The notes under the pieces were generated by a model. That model was not told the origin of the DNA and did not search any database. It was given only the letters and a program-made list of their open reading frames with translations. The position numbers were made by a program, and so were the translations under genes. Below are positions 36,057 to 47,211 of a stretch of 64,000 nt of DNA, in pieces. Numbering within the stretch: the first letter of the stretch is position 1; the number at the start of each line of letters is the position of its first letter. Origin of the DNA: Acanthochromis polyacanthus. Taxonomy: Eukaryota > Chordata > Actinopteri > Pomacentridae. Location of the stretch: NCBI RefSeq assembly GCF_021347895.1, contig NC_067117.1, positions 36,338,067 to 36,402,066 of the forward strand, given 5' to 3'.

Positions 36057-36120
36057 CACCATCGATTTTTGAGAAAATTAAAGGCTTTTAAGTGTGCCTT
36101 ATAGTGCGGAAAATATGGTA

Positions 36121-36640
36121 TATAAAGGCTCATCTTACTTTTACATCTGAATGATCCCCACGACTTTAGGGAGAATGTTCTATGGACTGACAAGACGAAA
36201 GTTGAACTTTCTGAAAGGTGCGTCTCCTTACATCTGGCATAAAAGTAACACAGTATTTCAGAAAAAGATCATTATATTAGTCAAACATGGTGGTCATTAG
36301 TTCGTGACCTCAAGCTGAAGCACACTTGGGTTCTGCAGCAGGACAATGATCCAAAACACACCAGCAAGTCAACTTCTGAATCGCTTTTAAAAAACAAAAA
36401 CAAAATGAAGGTTGTGGAGTGCCCTAGTCAAGACTTGAATCCGATTGAAATGCTGTGGCATGACCTTAAAAAGGCCGTTCACGCTCGAAAACCCTCTAAT
36501 GTTGCTGAATTAAAACAATTCTGCAAAGAAGGATGAGCCAAAATATTTCCACAGAGATGTAAAAGACTCATTGCTAGTTACAGAAAATGCCAGATTTCAG
36601 TTGTTATTGCTGAAGGTGATCCTACCAGTTACTAGGTTTA
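36121..36640 (+). pseudogene. Tc1-like transposase, C-terminal half
   Basis: It starts within the catalytic domain at GENVLWTDKTKVELSERC, with the first catalytic Asp. A deletion of about 150 bp follows. It resumes with [15 protein letters not shown] (second Asp), DLNPIEMLWHDLKKAVHARK (catalytic Glu) and a terminal block near 36600. A TGA replaces the Trp in the KEEWAKI-type motif at about 36533. The spacing fits a DD34E Tc1 transposase. It is dead. Confidence 0.85.
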
Positions 36641-36846
36641 GGAGGCAATTACTTTTTCGCACAGGACCAGGTCGCTAGGAATAAATTTTTTCCCTCAATA
36701 AATATAATCGTTTAAAAACTGTGTTTTGTGTCTACTTGGGTTATCTTTGTCTAATCATTTGTTTGATGATCTTAAACATTAAAGTGGGGGAAATATGCAA
36801 AAAAAAAAAAAAGAATTTGAGGAGGGGCAAATACTTTTTCACAGTA

Positions 36847-38061
36847 CTCTATACTGCTGACCGTAATGTATATGTAATTTAGTTTGTATGCTGTTTTGTT
36901 TTGAACCTACCTTTTCTTGACCTTCTGTTCAATGCTACAGATTAGAGGATTTTATCTTGCCAAGCAGCATCTTATGATTCTGTTCAGTGAGTAAAGTAAT
37001 CAAAGCAAAGAGCAGGACAAAGAGACCCTATAAACTTCAAAGTAGGTTGTTATGTCCACAAATAGTTTGGTAAGTGTCTCTGAAATGATGTATGCCTGGC
37101 TGAAACACTAGATGCTGTATTTCTTTAATTTCAAGGAATCTATTTTATGAAACTCACACATAGTTTCTGAAATAGAAAGTTCATAATGGTCATCTGGGGT
37201 CTCCTTCATGGTCTCTTACTGCTTACTACTTTGGTATTTATGAATATAAGATTGTGTCTGAGCGCAGCCTCTAAGAAACAAACGGGAGACAGAGAGACCA
37301 GTCAAGTGCGGGCAGAAGAAGCCCGGAGAGTCCCATCTTTGACTGTAGACAGCCCTTCTCTGCAGAGATGTTGATTACTATGGAGCATGCCCCAATAGAT
37401 GTCATTAATCAAGTTAATGAAACACAATGTCAATAAGAACCCTAACAAGATTCCTTTGCAAACCCGATGGCCTGCCTGACATCAACATGAGAAACCCTGC
37501 TAATGGAGTAACTGCCATCCCTGTGTGACAAGGAGGATTACAAGCATTAGCCACAAAGTTGGGATGAATAAGCACATGCAGTTAATTTAAAATGAAGAAG
37601 AAAAAATGTAGCACAAACAACTCTGCATTGCTCCTGGGTGATTTATTTATAGATTCAGAGAACAGACAATATTAGACTGGGCTGAGGTTATTCCTGGTAA
37701 CGGAAAGTAAAATATGAACACAGCAGCAGAAAGGAGAGCATAACTATGTTTTTATTGTTATCAAACTATATTTAGGGTCATCAGAAGTGGTGTCTCATTA
37801 ATAGATAAGGTTGGTGAGATTCTAAGTTTATCCTAGAAAACACCAAAACACCAGCTACTCTATACATTGTCTGAAATAAATAGATTTCTCCAAGTTGGTT
37901 TGTTTTAAACAACATGTAAATCTTTAAAAACAGCTCATAAATGTATACTTTTATATATTTTTTCAACAGGATACAGTTTCCTTTGTACTTTCAACAAATG
38001 TTAAAGTGGGTATGGAGGACTATTTTTAGGCCCAAGTTAATAAATAATTCTATTCATAATA
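36847..38061. other. Intronic sequence, nothing recognised
   Basis: AT-rich unique-looking DNA. The short plus-strand frame 37186-37374 has no recognised motif. Confidence 0.4.
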
Positions 38062-38196
38062 TGGTCATTTACCACATTAAAAATGTCTAAACTGTATTTC
38101 TAATTAATTTAATGTTATCTTCAATGAAAAAATGCCTTTCATTCAAAAATAAGGACATTTCTAGGTGACCCCAAGTTTTTGAATGGTAATGTACTT
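38062..38196 (-). mobile_element. Truncated copy of the 13024 Tc1/mariner MITE
   Basis: The reverse complement matches the first 130 or so bases of the MITE at 13024. Shared blocks include AACTGTATTTCT, TTAATGTTATCTTCA, AAATAAGGACATTTCTA and the terminus CCAAGTTTTTGAATGGTA. Only one terminus is present. Confidence 0.85.
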
Positions 38197-39436
38197 GGTG
38201 CATCACTAAATACTTATAGTAGCAAGTTGATGTATAGAGGCATGACTTAAAATAAGTACAGCGCATGTGTACATCATAATGCAGTGCAGAATGTCCCACT
38301 CTTTGCAATGGTGTGAGCACAATGGAGCTTTATTGCACAGGGGAAATAGTTATATCAGGCTATAGATATGCAAACACAGCTTGTTTTTTGATGACATGAA
38401 GAAACATTTAGAGTACCATTAGACAGTACAAATAGGCATGCAAGTTGCAAGATATAGCAATGTGGAAAAAACACACAGCAGACTGGGTGATTAGATTAGA
38501 GGGAAGCATGGCTCCACCCAGAGCAACAGGGAGACATGAACATCTGTATTCTAAATGACCGCAGTCACCCTGGGAGGAGATCACAGCACAGTCAGCGAAT
38601 GTTCCCGCTTCTATCCATATGGCCTTTTAATCTCCACTTCACACCCGCATGTGGTGTGTCAGCCGCTTATGTCTTTATTTATTATTTGACATCATGCAAA
38701 TGACCCCTGAGTGCCTTAGATATGTCCTTTTGCAATTTGTTTAAACAATTACTTGTCATTAGTTAATTGGGCAAAGCAAATGGCTGAATAATCATCACTC
38801 ATCTGATGCAGCTTTTCTCTCTCGAGCTTTCCTCTCTCTCTGCCTGTCACCGACATAATAGTTGACACAGTAAAAGGCAATTTCTTTAAGCAAGCATTGC
38901 TACTTGAACTGTGTTCTGTAGCTATACTCCAGAGCAACATAAGCTAACCAAAGATATTCATGTGACATCTCTGTGAACTTGTGGACACAGTGAGACAAGT
39001 GTACAAGATGACCGCTTTGAGAGCATGCACTTTGTAGTGTAAATGTACTTTAAATAATATTCAAGTGGGGAAGAAAATTAAGGAAACTATGTCCTGCAGA
39101 TTCAGTCACAAGTGCAGAGAAAACCACAGCACTGTATTAGGGTGTGAGGGAGGTTACGGGGGATGCTGCAGTTTAATTTAGCTTGAAGTACCTGGGGGAT
39201 GCTGCACAAATTGGCCAAAAAAAGAGGGTTATGGGAATGTGAAGTGGTACACATAAGGTTAGTGACTGTTAAGCTATTACAGTATATGAATAATTACATG
39301 GAAACCAAAACAAATGAGGATAGTGATACCAAGAAATTAACACAAATTTACTTACAAGCGATAAGCTGATGGGTAATCACTGGCCTGAAAGTGGAGTTTA
39401 AGTGGCATTCAGTGGGTTTCACTGTGCATCCAGTTA
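38197..39436. other. Intronic sequence, nothing recognised
   Basis: No domain, terminus or shared repeat found. Confidence 0.4.
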
Positions 39437-40976
39437 CTCAGATTCACATTCAGAACACTTTATTTGTCCTCCGGGGGTCAGTTAAAAAGGTACGTAGAGC
39501 AGGCAGTGCAACAATGACGTAATAAAGAAATAGGGAAAATATATATATACAAATCTAGAGCAAGTAATATAAAAATAAAAATAAAAAAAACATAAGAAAA
39601 AAGACAAAAAATGCAACTTGGTAACATACTAGTGCAAATATGAATGAAAAGTAAGTGCAATATGGCAATGAGGTAGATACAAGAATATATCACAGTAGAT
39701 ATAAATTGCAGAGTGCAAAATGACGTAATTCACAGAAGTCCATGTTAAAGTCCATGTGTGGTGGACGGGGGTAGTGGGGTGGAGGTTGCAGGAGGGGGAG
39801 TATGGTTCATGAGTTGAGAAGTTGGATACGCCCTGGGTACAAATGTAGCCCTTCTCCTCTGTGTCCTGCATGCAGGCCAGCGAAGCCGTCAACCAGAAGG
39901 AAGCCCCTCAACTGCTGAGAAGAGAGCATGTGAGGGGTCACGGATGATCCGGTTTGCCAGTCTACATGTTAACTGTTCATACACTGCAGACAGAGTTCTG
40001 AGAGGCAGTCCTGTAATTTTTGAGCATACAGTTACAATCCTTTGCAGGTGGTTTCCGTTCTGGAGGCTGATGGAGTCGAACCAGTAGGTGATGGAGAAAG
40101 TGATAGTGCTCTCTATGAAGGAGTAATAGAATGTCTGGAGAATGTTCTTACTTACTCCAAAAGAGTTGAGCTTCCTTAGGAGATACTGTCTCTGGTGACA
40201 TTTTCTGATAATCTCCTCTGTGTTAGAGGAGAATTTCAGCTGACTATCAAAGATGGTACCCAGATATTTATACTCCTCCACAAGCTCAACAGGCAGCGCC
40301 ATTTGCTTATTGGAAAAGGTCAGCACCATCTCCTTGGTTCTTTTTAACATTCAGCTCCAGACAAGAGTTGTCACACCAGTCCACAAACTCCTGGAGGACT
40401 GAGCTGTGGGACTGAGAAGGTCCTGATAGCAGAGACAGAAGGACTGTGTCGTCTGCATATTTGACCAGGTAGGAATTGGACTGTGTGGACCTGCAGTCAT
40501 CTGTGTAGAGGATGAAGAGTAGCAGAGAGCGGACATAGTACTGAGGAGAACCACTGGAGGTGTATTGTAGATCATAAAAGGTGTTGTTGAGCCGCACTCT
40601 CTGTGATCTGTGGGTTATAAAGTCCAGTAACCACAGGATGAGCTGATTATCCAGGTGGAAGTGGGAGGAGAGTTTGTGAGCCAGGATGTGAGGCTGGAGG
40701 GTGTTAAATGCCGAGGAGAAGTCGGCAAACAGGAGTCTTGCTGAAGTGTTTGGGTCTTCCAGGTGACTGTGTAAAGTGTCCAGAATTAATATTGGCATCA
40801 TCAACACCTCTGCTCAAACGATATGCAAATTGAGAGGGTTAATCTGTGAGTTAGTTACTCCGATGACATGTTATTTCACAATTCTCTCCATTGCCTTCAT
40901 CACGAGGGAGGTGAGAGTCACAGGTCTGAGGTCATTGAGTACTTTGGTTGTTCTTTTCTTAGGGATGGTGATGATT
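39437..40976 (-). mobile_element. Rex1/Babar-type LINE, 5'-truncated
   Basis: On the minus strand a Rex1-like reverse transcriptase is followed by a 3' UTR. It ends near 39437 in a tail of the form GGAGGACAAATAAAGTGTTC, common in these fish LINEs. The 5' part (endonuclease) is absent, and a SINE head begins exactly where the LINE stops at about 40976. Confidence 0.88.
39889..40976 (-). pseudogene. Rex1-like reverse transcriptase, inactivated
   Basis: Blocks in order: PKKRTTKVLNDLRPVTLTSL near 40950, ILDTLHSHLEDPNTSARLLF, ADFSSAFNTLQPHILA, a degraded TSSGSPQYYVRSLLLFILYT (normally SPQGCVLSPLLF) and an intact catalytic VKYADDTVLLS. A frameshift at about 40330 leads to VEEYKYLGTIFDSQLKFSSN and LRKLNSFGVSKNILQTFY. 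The frame closes at GLPSG near 39889. Stop codons near 40830 further break the fingers domain. Confidence 0.87.
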
Positions 40977-41318
40977 GGGGCTGCTCAGTGGAGTAGTGGT
41001 TAGCACTTTCGCCTTGCAGCAAGAAGATCCCCGATTCTGCATGGAGTTTGCATGTTCTCCCTGAGCATGCGTGGGTTTTCTCCGGGCACTCCGGCTTCCT
41101 CCCACAAGTCCGAAAACATGCTGAGGTTAATTGACTACTCTGAATTACCCGTAGGTGTGAATGTGAGTGTGATTGTTTGTCTATATATGTAGCCCTGTGA
41201 CAGACTGGTGACTTGTCCAGGGTGTCCCCTGCCTTCGCCCGAGTCAGCTGGGATAGGCTCCAGCACCCCCCGCGACCCTAGTGAGGATAAAGCGGTGGAT
41301 AGAGAATGGATGGATGGA
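40977..41318 (+). mobile_element. tRNA-derived SINE, family S1, copy 2
   Basis: Same family as the copy at 20118: AGTAGTGGTTAGCACTTTCG head, GTTTGCATGTTCTCCC body and (GGAT)n tail. The stretch that should contain box B has lost about 30 bp, jumping from GATCCCCG to ATTCTGCATGG, so the internal promoter is broken. Confidence 0.9.
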
Positions 41319-41775
41319 TATTCCTAAATCTGCTTCTGTCTTCAACTCTTAAGAAGGGAAAGGATTTCAATTAGACGCCATAAGACAATAATGAGAATTG
41401 GACAGCTCATGCAACTAATCTGGATTACAATTCTGCAACTAATCCATGCAGTTTGTCTTCATTAAAACATATCAATATCACTTTTGTCAGAGGGATAAGA
41501 TTTTCTGAGCTCTCACTTTCTAAACGGCTTCATATTATCATCATGAAAATAGACTTACATGTTCAGTAGAATACAGATTTAATGACAGCTTGTGAGGGGA
41601 CATGATATTTTGACTTAAAACTATTTTACATCACAGAATAGTATTTTGAGATATTAAGTGAATAAATGCAAGCATTAACTAGGTTTGACCTGTCAGTCAT
41701 TGTCATGTAACTGCAGTGTTTAATTCAATGTAGTAATATCGAGTTTTTATATTTAAATTATACTGAATAATCCAT
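41319..41775. other. Intronic sequence between SINE copies
   Basis: Nothing recognised. Confidence 0.45.
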
Positions 41776-42125
41776 GACCTATATCCATTACCTATACACT
41801 GCTTAATCGTCACTAGGGTCGCAGGGGGCAGGAGTCTATCCCAGCTGGCTTAGGGTGAGCCAGGGGACACCCTGGACAGGTCACCAGTCTATCACAGGGC
41901 TACATATACTGTAGAGGCAAACAATCACACTCGTATTCACACCTATGGACAACTTAGAGTTACCATTTAACTTGAGCATGTTTTTGGACTGTGGGAGGAA
42001 ACCGAAGTACTGGGAAAAAACCCACACATGCACAAGGAAAACATGCAAATTCCTTGCAGAAAGATCCTGGGAAGGTGGGATCATGAACCGAGGATCTGCT
42101 AGGCGAAAGTGCTAACCAGCAAGTC
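41776..42125 (-). mobile_element. tRNA-derived SINE, family S1, copy 3 (old)
   Basis: Reverse-complement member of the same family. It shows CAGCTGGCTTAGGGTGAGCC, CACCAGTCTATCACAGGGCT, GACTGTGGGAGGAAACCG and, at its head, AGGCGAAAGTGCTAACCA. It diverges more from the other two copies than they do from each other, so it is older. Confidence 0.85.
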
Positions 42126-43140
42126 ACTTTGCAAGCATGTAATGATTAATGATTAACAAAATTATATTTCATGTTAATTTTTCTATGAGACAAATATCAT
42201 AAAGGAGATGTCATGCATTTCTATGATATGTGGCAATACACAGTTATGTACTATCTTCTCTGCATGCATGATGCATAAACAGGTAAACAGCTTTCTTTCA
42301 CACCAAGTCCATAGACAGTATCCAGATTTGTCCGCAGCTTTATTAGTTAAGAAAGGGTGAAACTGAAAATAAATGCAGGAAATACAATTACAATCAGGCT
42401 GTCGTACACGAGACAAAAGGTTAACTAAACATGGCTTATAAATACAAACAGTTTGCCTTTAATGTGTTAAATCTGCAGTGTAAATGAAAACAACGATTAT
42501 GAAGCACTTATCTCCGAATTATAATAAATCAAAATGTAGTCCTAATTAGTTAACATAGACAGTGTTAGCAAAGGTAAACATGCACATTAGCGTACCATTT
42601 TCAACTTATAACATTGCTATCTCTCCACTAATTGTGTAGGAACACAATTAAACATGAAACAAAATATACATACTGATGATGCTGCCACAAAACCTAACGC
42701 GATATTTTTTTTTCGTAGGATAGAGCCAGGAATCTCATAAATATTCATAGTCTCCTGTCATCTTATTGGTCCGTTTTCGTGAGGGTAGATCCGGAAGGTG
42801 AGTAAAGACTACCGGGAAATAAACTAACGTCATTATTTATACTACAGACAGACAAACAGCACATGGACAGCTTTCAGATAGAGGAGATGTGGGTGAAGTG
42901 ATATCTTAAAGTGACTGTTAAGGTCACTGAAGAGCTGGCGCCAATTAACTACTATTTGCTGCACATTACAGGCAGTTTATATGAATGACTTTGACGGCGA
43001 ACATTGTATAATTGAACCAAAAATACACCGTCTCCTCTCACACTTTAGATATTGTAGTTTTTACGCTTTTAGATGCCGTGTCTAAATTGTTTGAAGTCCA
43101 GTTCCTATTCATTAGTTTTTTATCTTTAATAAATTCAAGC
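42126..43140. other. Intronic sequence, nothing recognised
   Basis: No recognised element. The minus-strand frame 42183-42416 has no known motif. Confidence 0.4.
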
Positions 43141-43318
43141 ATCCAGACTATAAGCTGCATCATTGCAAAAATCTAATCAGTTGGTGATTGTATCATTTCA
43201 CCTTCTCTGAAAATTTCATTGAAATCCGTTAGTCCATTTTTGAGTAATGTTGCTAACAGACAGACAAACCAATGCCGATCGTCAAATACCTTTACCGCGT
43301 TCCTTGTCAGAGTAATTA
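43141..43318 (+). repeat. Dispersed repeat family R1, copy B (3' half)
   Basis: Shares ATCCAGACTATAAGCTGCAT, TGAAAATTTCATTGAAATCC and GTTGCTAACAGACAGACAAA with the other copies and ends GCGTTCCTTGTCAGAGTAAT. The 5' half is missing. A TA/CA microsatellite follows immediately. Confidence 0.82.
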
Positions 43319-43322
43319 CATT

Positions 43323-43324
<2 letters not shown>

Positions 43325-43406
<82 letters not shown>
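43325..43406. repeat. Compound (TA)n(CA)n(TA)n microsatellite
   Basis: A central CA run is flanked on each side by TA runs, giving near-palindromic ends. The translated frames over it (IYIYIHTHTHTH) are artefacts. Confidence 0.95.
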
Positions 43407-43440
43407 CACCCAACCCAACATAGTTGCAACTTTACCTTTT

Positions 43441-43760
43441 ATGAAGGGGTGACTCAGGTGGTGGAGAGGGTTTTCCACTAATCACAGGGTTTAAGTGGCT
43501 CATGTAGCCACATATTGAAGTGTAGGGAGAGACGCTAAATCAAGTTGCTCTTGAAGGCAGGTGAGCACCTCGACTTGTGTGTGTAAATGAGAAATATTCA
43601 GCACTGCCAAGCAGCCTCTGTTGGGCCCCTGAGCAAGGTCCCTAACCCTATCTACTTTGCAGGGGCACCGTATCGTGGCTGACTCTGCTTACTGACCTTA
43701 GCTTCCCATCAGGTTGGGATATGAAGAAAATTCGCTTCACTGTGCTGTTGTGTATCCAAA
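43441..43760 (+). repeat. Degenerate SINE-like segment
   Basis: Phrases such as GGTGACTCAGGTGGTGGAG, TGGCTCATGTAGCCACAT, GGGCCCCTGAGCAAGGTCCC and CTTCCCATCAGGTTGGGATA resemble bodies of fish tRNA-derived SINEs. No clear box A/box B pair remains. It could equally be a chimera of two old elements. Confidence 0.45.
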
Positions 43761-43875
43761 GACCTCTTCTTATGTGTTTGTGCCAGGCCCAGCTTGTTTT
43801 CCCTCATTTGCTTGATGCTTCTGAACTCTGATAAGGGAACATGTATTCCCCAGGGGGAGGCACAGCGGTGAGCGC

Positions 43876-43889
43876 ACACACACACCCAC

Positions 43890-43953
<64 letters not shown>
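43876..43953. repeat. (CA)n microsatellite
   Basis: About 35 CA units with a few interruptions at the left end, ending in TATATA. Confidence 0.95.
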
Positions 43954-43956
<3 letters not shown>

Positions 43957-45890
43957 ATTAATAAACAATGCCTATATCAATTGTCTGTGCAACAATGAGC
44001 TTTGGGCGTTTTCCAGTAAGCACATCTATAGAACAAGTCTGACCTGTTTTTTTTTCAGAATTAAAAGGCAACAACGCTTCATTCCTTTAAAGACTCACAG
44101 TTCTGGAAGTAGCAATAACTGAATCAGATTTTGTAGCAGTGGAAGAAATGTTATTGTTAATTAATTTTGTGCTTTAGCTGCTGAATTTTTGCACTGCACC
44201 TCCCAGAGGTCACTTGGCAAATGATCAGTGCAGAGAAAAACTGTGACATTTGTCTCTTCAGCTTTATATCAAGAAAATCTTTTGCCGGTCAGCTGTGGTG
44301 GCTTCCACTGCTTAGGCTAAGAAAACTGAATTCTAAATTGGATTCATCCACACAAAATCAGTGTTAGTGCATCTGAAAATAATATTGTAACATTTGGAAA
44401 TGAATTACATCACTTTCTGTGTGGCAGACGACTAGCCCAACAGTGTGAAAGAAGAACAGAGACACATCCCACGAACCTGGTTTCTGGGAACAGACCCTTA
44501 ATTTTCCTGTTTTTCGCATTTTGATAATGTTTCTAAGGAACTTGTATTTGTTTGCTGGGTTTCTTCCCATCTAGTCAACTTATTTCTGGAAGAGGTCTGG
44601 TTATTTTTAATCGTTTACTCTGGTCCTCCTTCCTGGAAGAGCTTGTTTTGTGATTTTGTCTGTGTAAAATGCCAAAAATCTTAACTGAACTCACCTTATT
44701 TATTTTGAGGCATTCCTTTGAAATTACTGTCAATGTTATAGCTGCAGTTTCTTCACGCAATTACTGGTTTGGCATCTAGATTAGAGCAGCATCTTTGGAT
44801 TGCTTGACTGAGTTGGGAGTTCTTGATCCATCTGGAGAAATCTAGTTAATACAGCAGAAATAAAATTTAGCATCGGAAAAGACAATAATATAATCCCACA
44901 AATCAAACTAATTAAAATGAAGTCAAAGTGCATCTAAGTACAGTTTAATAGGCAGGAATTCAATTTATGAATGCTCATTTGTGTTCTTTTATTGACACTG
45001 AATGGTCATGCGCGGTCTGCTTAACGGTCTCTAATTTCTTTGCAGATATTAATGAATAGAAAATTATTTTTCAGTTTGGCCTTTAGGAAAGCAAGCAATG
45101 TCTTTATTGATATTGGAATATTGACTTATCACGTAATAACTATGAAACAGACGAGACTTTCCTGGGATTGCTATAGACTAAATCATTAGTTTCGATAATG
45201 CAGGAGAGTTTCTGTCGTGTTTAGTATCTGTTTGATCAGACTTGCTTTACAACTTTGTTGTAAACTGTCTAGAGTGTGTATAGCACTGCACAGTATGGAG
45301 ATGTATGTGGTAAAGTCCAAAAGGAAAAGGAAAGCATCTGTCAGTCCATTATCCTTCAGAACTATTGTTTCTTTCAAGATAGTTTCTCTTAGTGAGTAGG
45401 CATGAGATAATTTTTTTAGTCAGCTTCTCATCTGATTTGAAGTCTTGTCCTGATAAACTTACTCCCTTAAAAACAGAAGCTTTACTGACAACCAACTAAA
45501 TTCTACAGTAACCCCAATTTTAATTTAACTATAAAACTTTAGTATAAACCAAGAGGCTATTCTGTATTGAAAACAAGCAGTTTGATCCGAACAGCAGAAA
45601 GGAAAGACTTGTGGTTACTTTATTGCTCGATGTTTTTAGTTAGCCCACAGAATGTGCAGTGTGGGGTCATGAGCAAAAATGTATTGTTTTGCCAGCATCA
45701 GCATTTCTTTTTCTTTTTAGAAAGTTCATGCGGTAGTGGTATTTCAATTAGGACTCACTCCTCTGTTTGTGTGGCTGCTCTTTTCACAGCAGGGAAACAA
45801 TTGTTCAGACGTTAGATTTATGTGTTTTGCAGAATGATTTTCTAATTTGTTATTTTTTAAAGAACAAGATCACAAAGGCCACCACTATTT
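43957..45890. other. Intronic sequence, nothing recognised
   Basis: Nearly 2 kb without recognised domains or repeats; AT-rich. Confidence 0.4.
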
Positions 45891-46268
45891 AGGACAAGAA
45901 AAGCACTCACAGAGCGCAGTTCTTCGCCAAGGCTGCTCAGTTGTTGTGCGATTTCCAACGAAAGTAAAAATCTTTGGTCTGCAGTGGTGAATTTGTAGTA
46001 GGATTACAATCATGTGATCGTCAGCAGGCAGCTGATGTAGTGTTCTCTTGTAGGCGTAGTTACGGTAACACCATGTTGCCATCTCACAATTATACAGAAA
46101 TCTTTAACAAATCTGTGGATCCAGACTACAAGCCGCATCACTGCCAAAATCTAATCATTTGGTCCTTGTGTCATTTCTAACTTTCCCTGAAAATTTCATC
46201 CACATCCGTTTTTGAGTAATGTTGCTAACAGACAGACAAACCAATGGCGATTCCTTGGTGGAGTAATA
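45891..46268 (+). repeat. Dispersed repeat family R1, copy C (most complete)
   Basis: Opens ACAAGAAAAGCACTCACAGA and CTTCGCCAAGG and ends CCTTGGTGGAGTAAT, so the two ends are complementary. The interior shares ATCATGTGATCGTCAGCAGG, GGTAACACCATG and ATCTGTGGATCCAGACTA with copies A and D. Confidence 0.85.
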
Positions 46269-47211
46269 AGAGAGCACACTGAATCCTGACAGTGCAGAAT
46301 ATGGTATTGCGGGGCATGTAATTGTCAAAACATAATTCAGTAAGATTATAATAATATTCACAGATTGGCCATTTTTCTTCCATCTTGCTCAGGGTGGGGA
46401 GCTCAAATGCTAATGCTTTACATGAGTGTCACACGTCCTTAATAGGGTCATTCCAGAATTGGAGGAAATCTGGGCTTCAAAATCTTTGAAAAATAAACCT
46501 TTTTTTCAATTTTCTGCTACATATTTATCAATGATTGGTAATAAATTATCAAAGGCTTGACTGGCTCAGCTTACACATCAGTGGTACTGTTGTTCATCTA
46601 TGTTTTATTTGTTGTTTGCTTTCCCTTCTGTAATCACAGTAACAGGGTTGCTAGTCCATGCTAATCCATGGTAACCCATGCTTTTTCTCAGAGGTAGATG
46701 CTAGATATTTAGCTAGCTGTTACTGCTGACCAAGAGGACAAACTTTCTCCTGGACAAAATCAAGAAAAAAGTCAAAAGAATTTGTTTTATCCTGATAATA
46801 TGCATAAGAGGGTTGCATGAGGTAGAGTCACACATTCAGTCAAGGCTGACATTGTTATGAAAATATGAAAAATAGAAGAGAGGACATAGCTTTGCTCTAC
46901 CCATTCTTTTGGAAAACTCTTTGATGATGTTAATTCCAGCATATCATGTGTGTTCTTCTTTTCCAGCTAAAAAGATTATGGTAACAAGGTTTTATACATG
47001 TTGTGGGACACGCTCCATGCATAACAATTATTATTTAAAGTATTATGTTGATTTAAAAACAAAATCCCACAATTGCAAGAGACATCAATGGAAAAAAACC
47101 CTAAATAATGGGGATTTAAATTTAATTTGAATGTTTTTATTTGAGATTTGATGTGGTCACCATCGGGGTGAGACAAGGGTAAATATGGCATTTTAGGGGG
47201 AACTCCAGACT
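46269..47211. other. Intronic sequence with one possible transposon terminus
   Basis: Mostly unassigned. The motif GGTCATTCCAGAATTGGAGGA at 46445 is repeated inverted at about 50445 and may be one end of a large DNA element. The rest has no recognised content. Confidence 0.35.

Larger units (their letters stand above)
32477..36118. mobile_element. TA-flanked DNA transposon, ends CCGTATTTTCCGCAC
   Basis: The left end CCGTATTTTCCGCACCATAA and the right end (TTATAGTGCGGAAAATATGG) are inverted partners with TA outside both. The GGCGCACC/GGCGCAC subterminal motifs recur near both ends. TA duplication suggests the Tc1/mariner/pogo group. The left piece before the inserted Harbinger-like element is only 49 bp. 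The right piece includes a coding tail and rRNA-derived sequence. Confidence 0.75.
31642..36844 (+). mobile_element. Tc1-like transposon carrying nested insertions
   Basis: The left terminus CCATGAAAAAATATTTGCCC and the right terminus (GGGGCAAATACTTTTTCACAG) are inverted partners flanked by TA at 31640-31641 and 36845-36846. The left 250 bp and the right 720 bp (36121-36844) belong to one fish Tc1 family. The middle, including the transposase N-terminus, is replaced or interrupted by an LTR-like segment and a TA-flanked DNA element. Internal deletions are also present. Confidence 0.88.

Noticed and set aside
43219..43481. Reading frames rich in Tyr-Ile and Thr-His
   Set aside because: They are translations of the TA/CA microsatellite.
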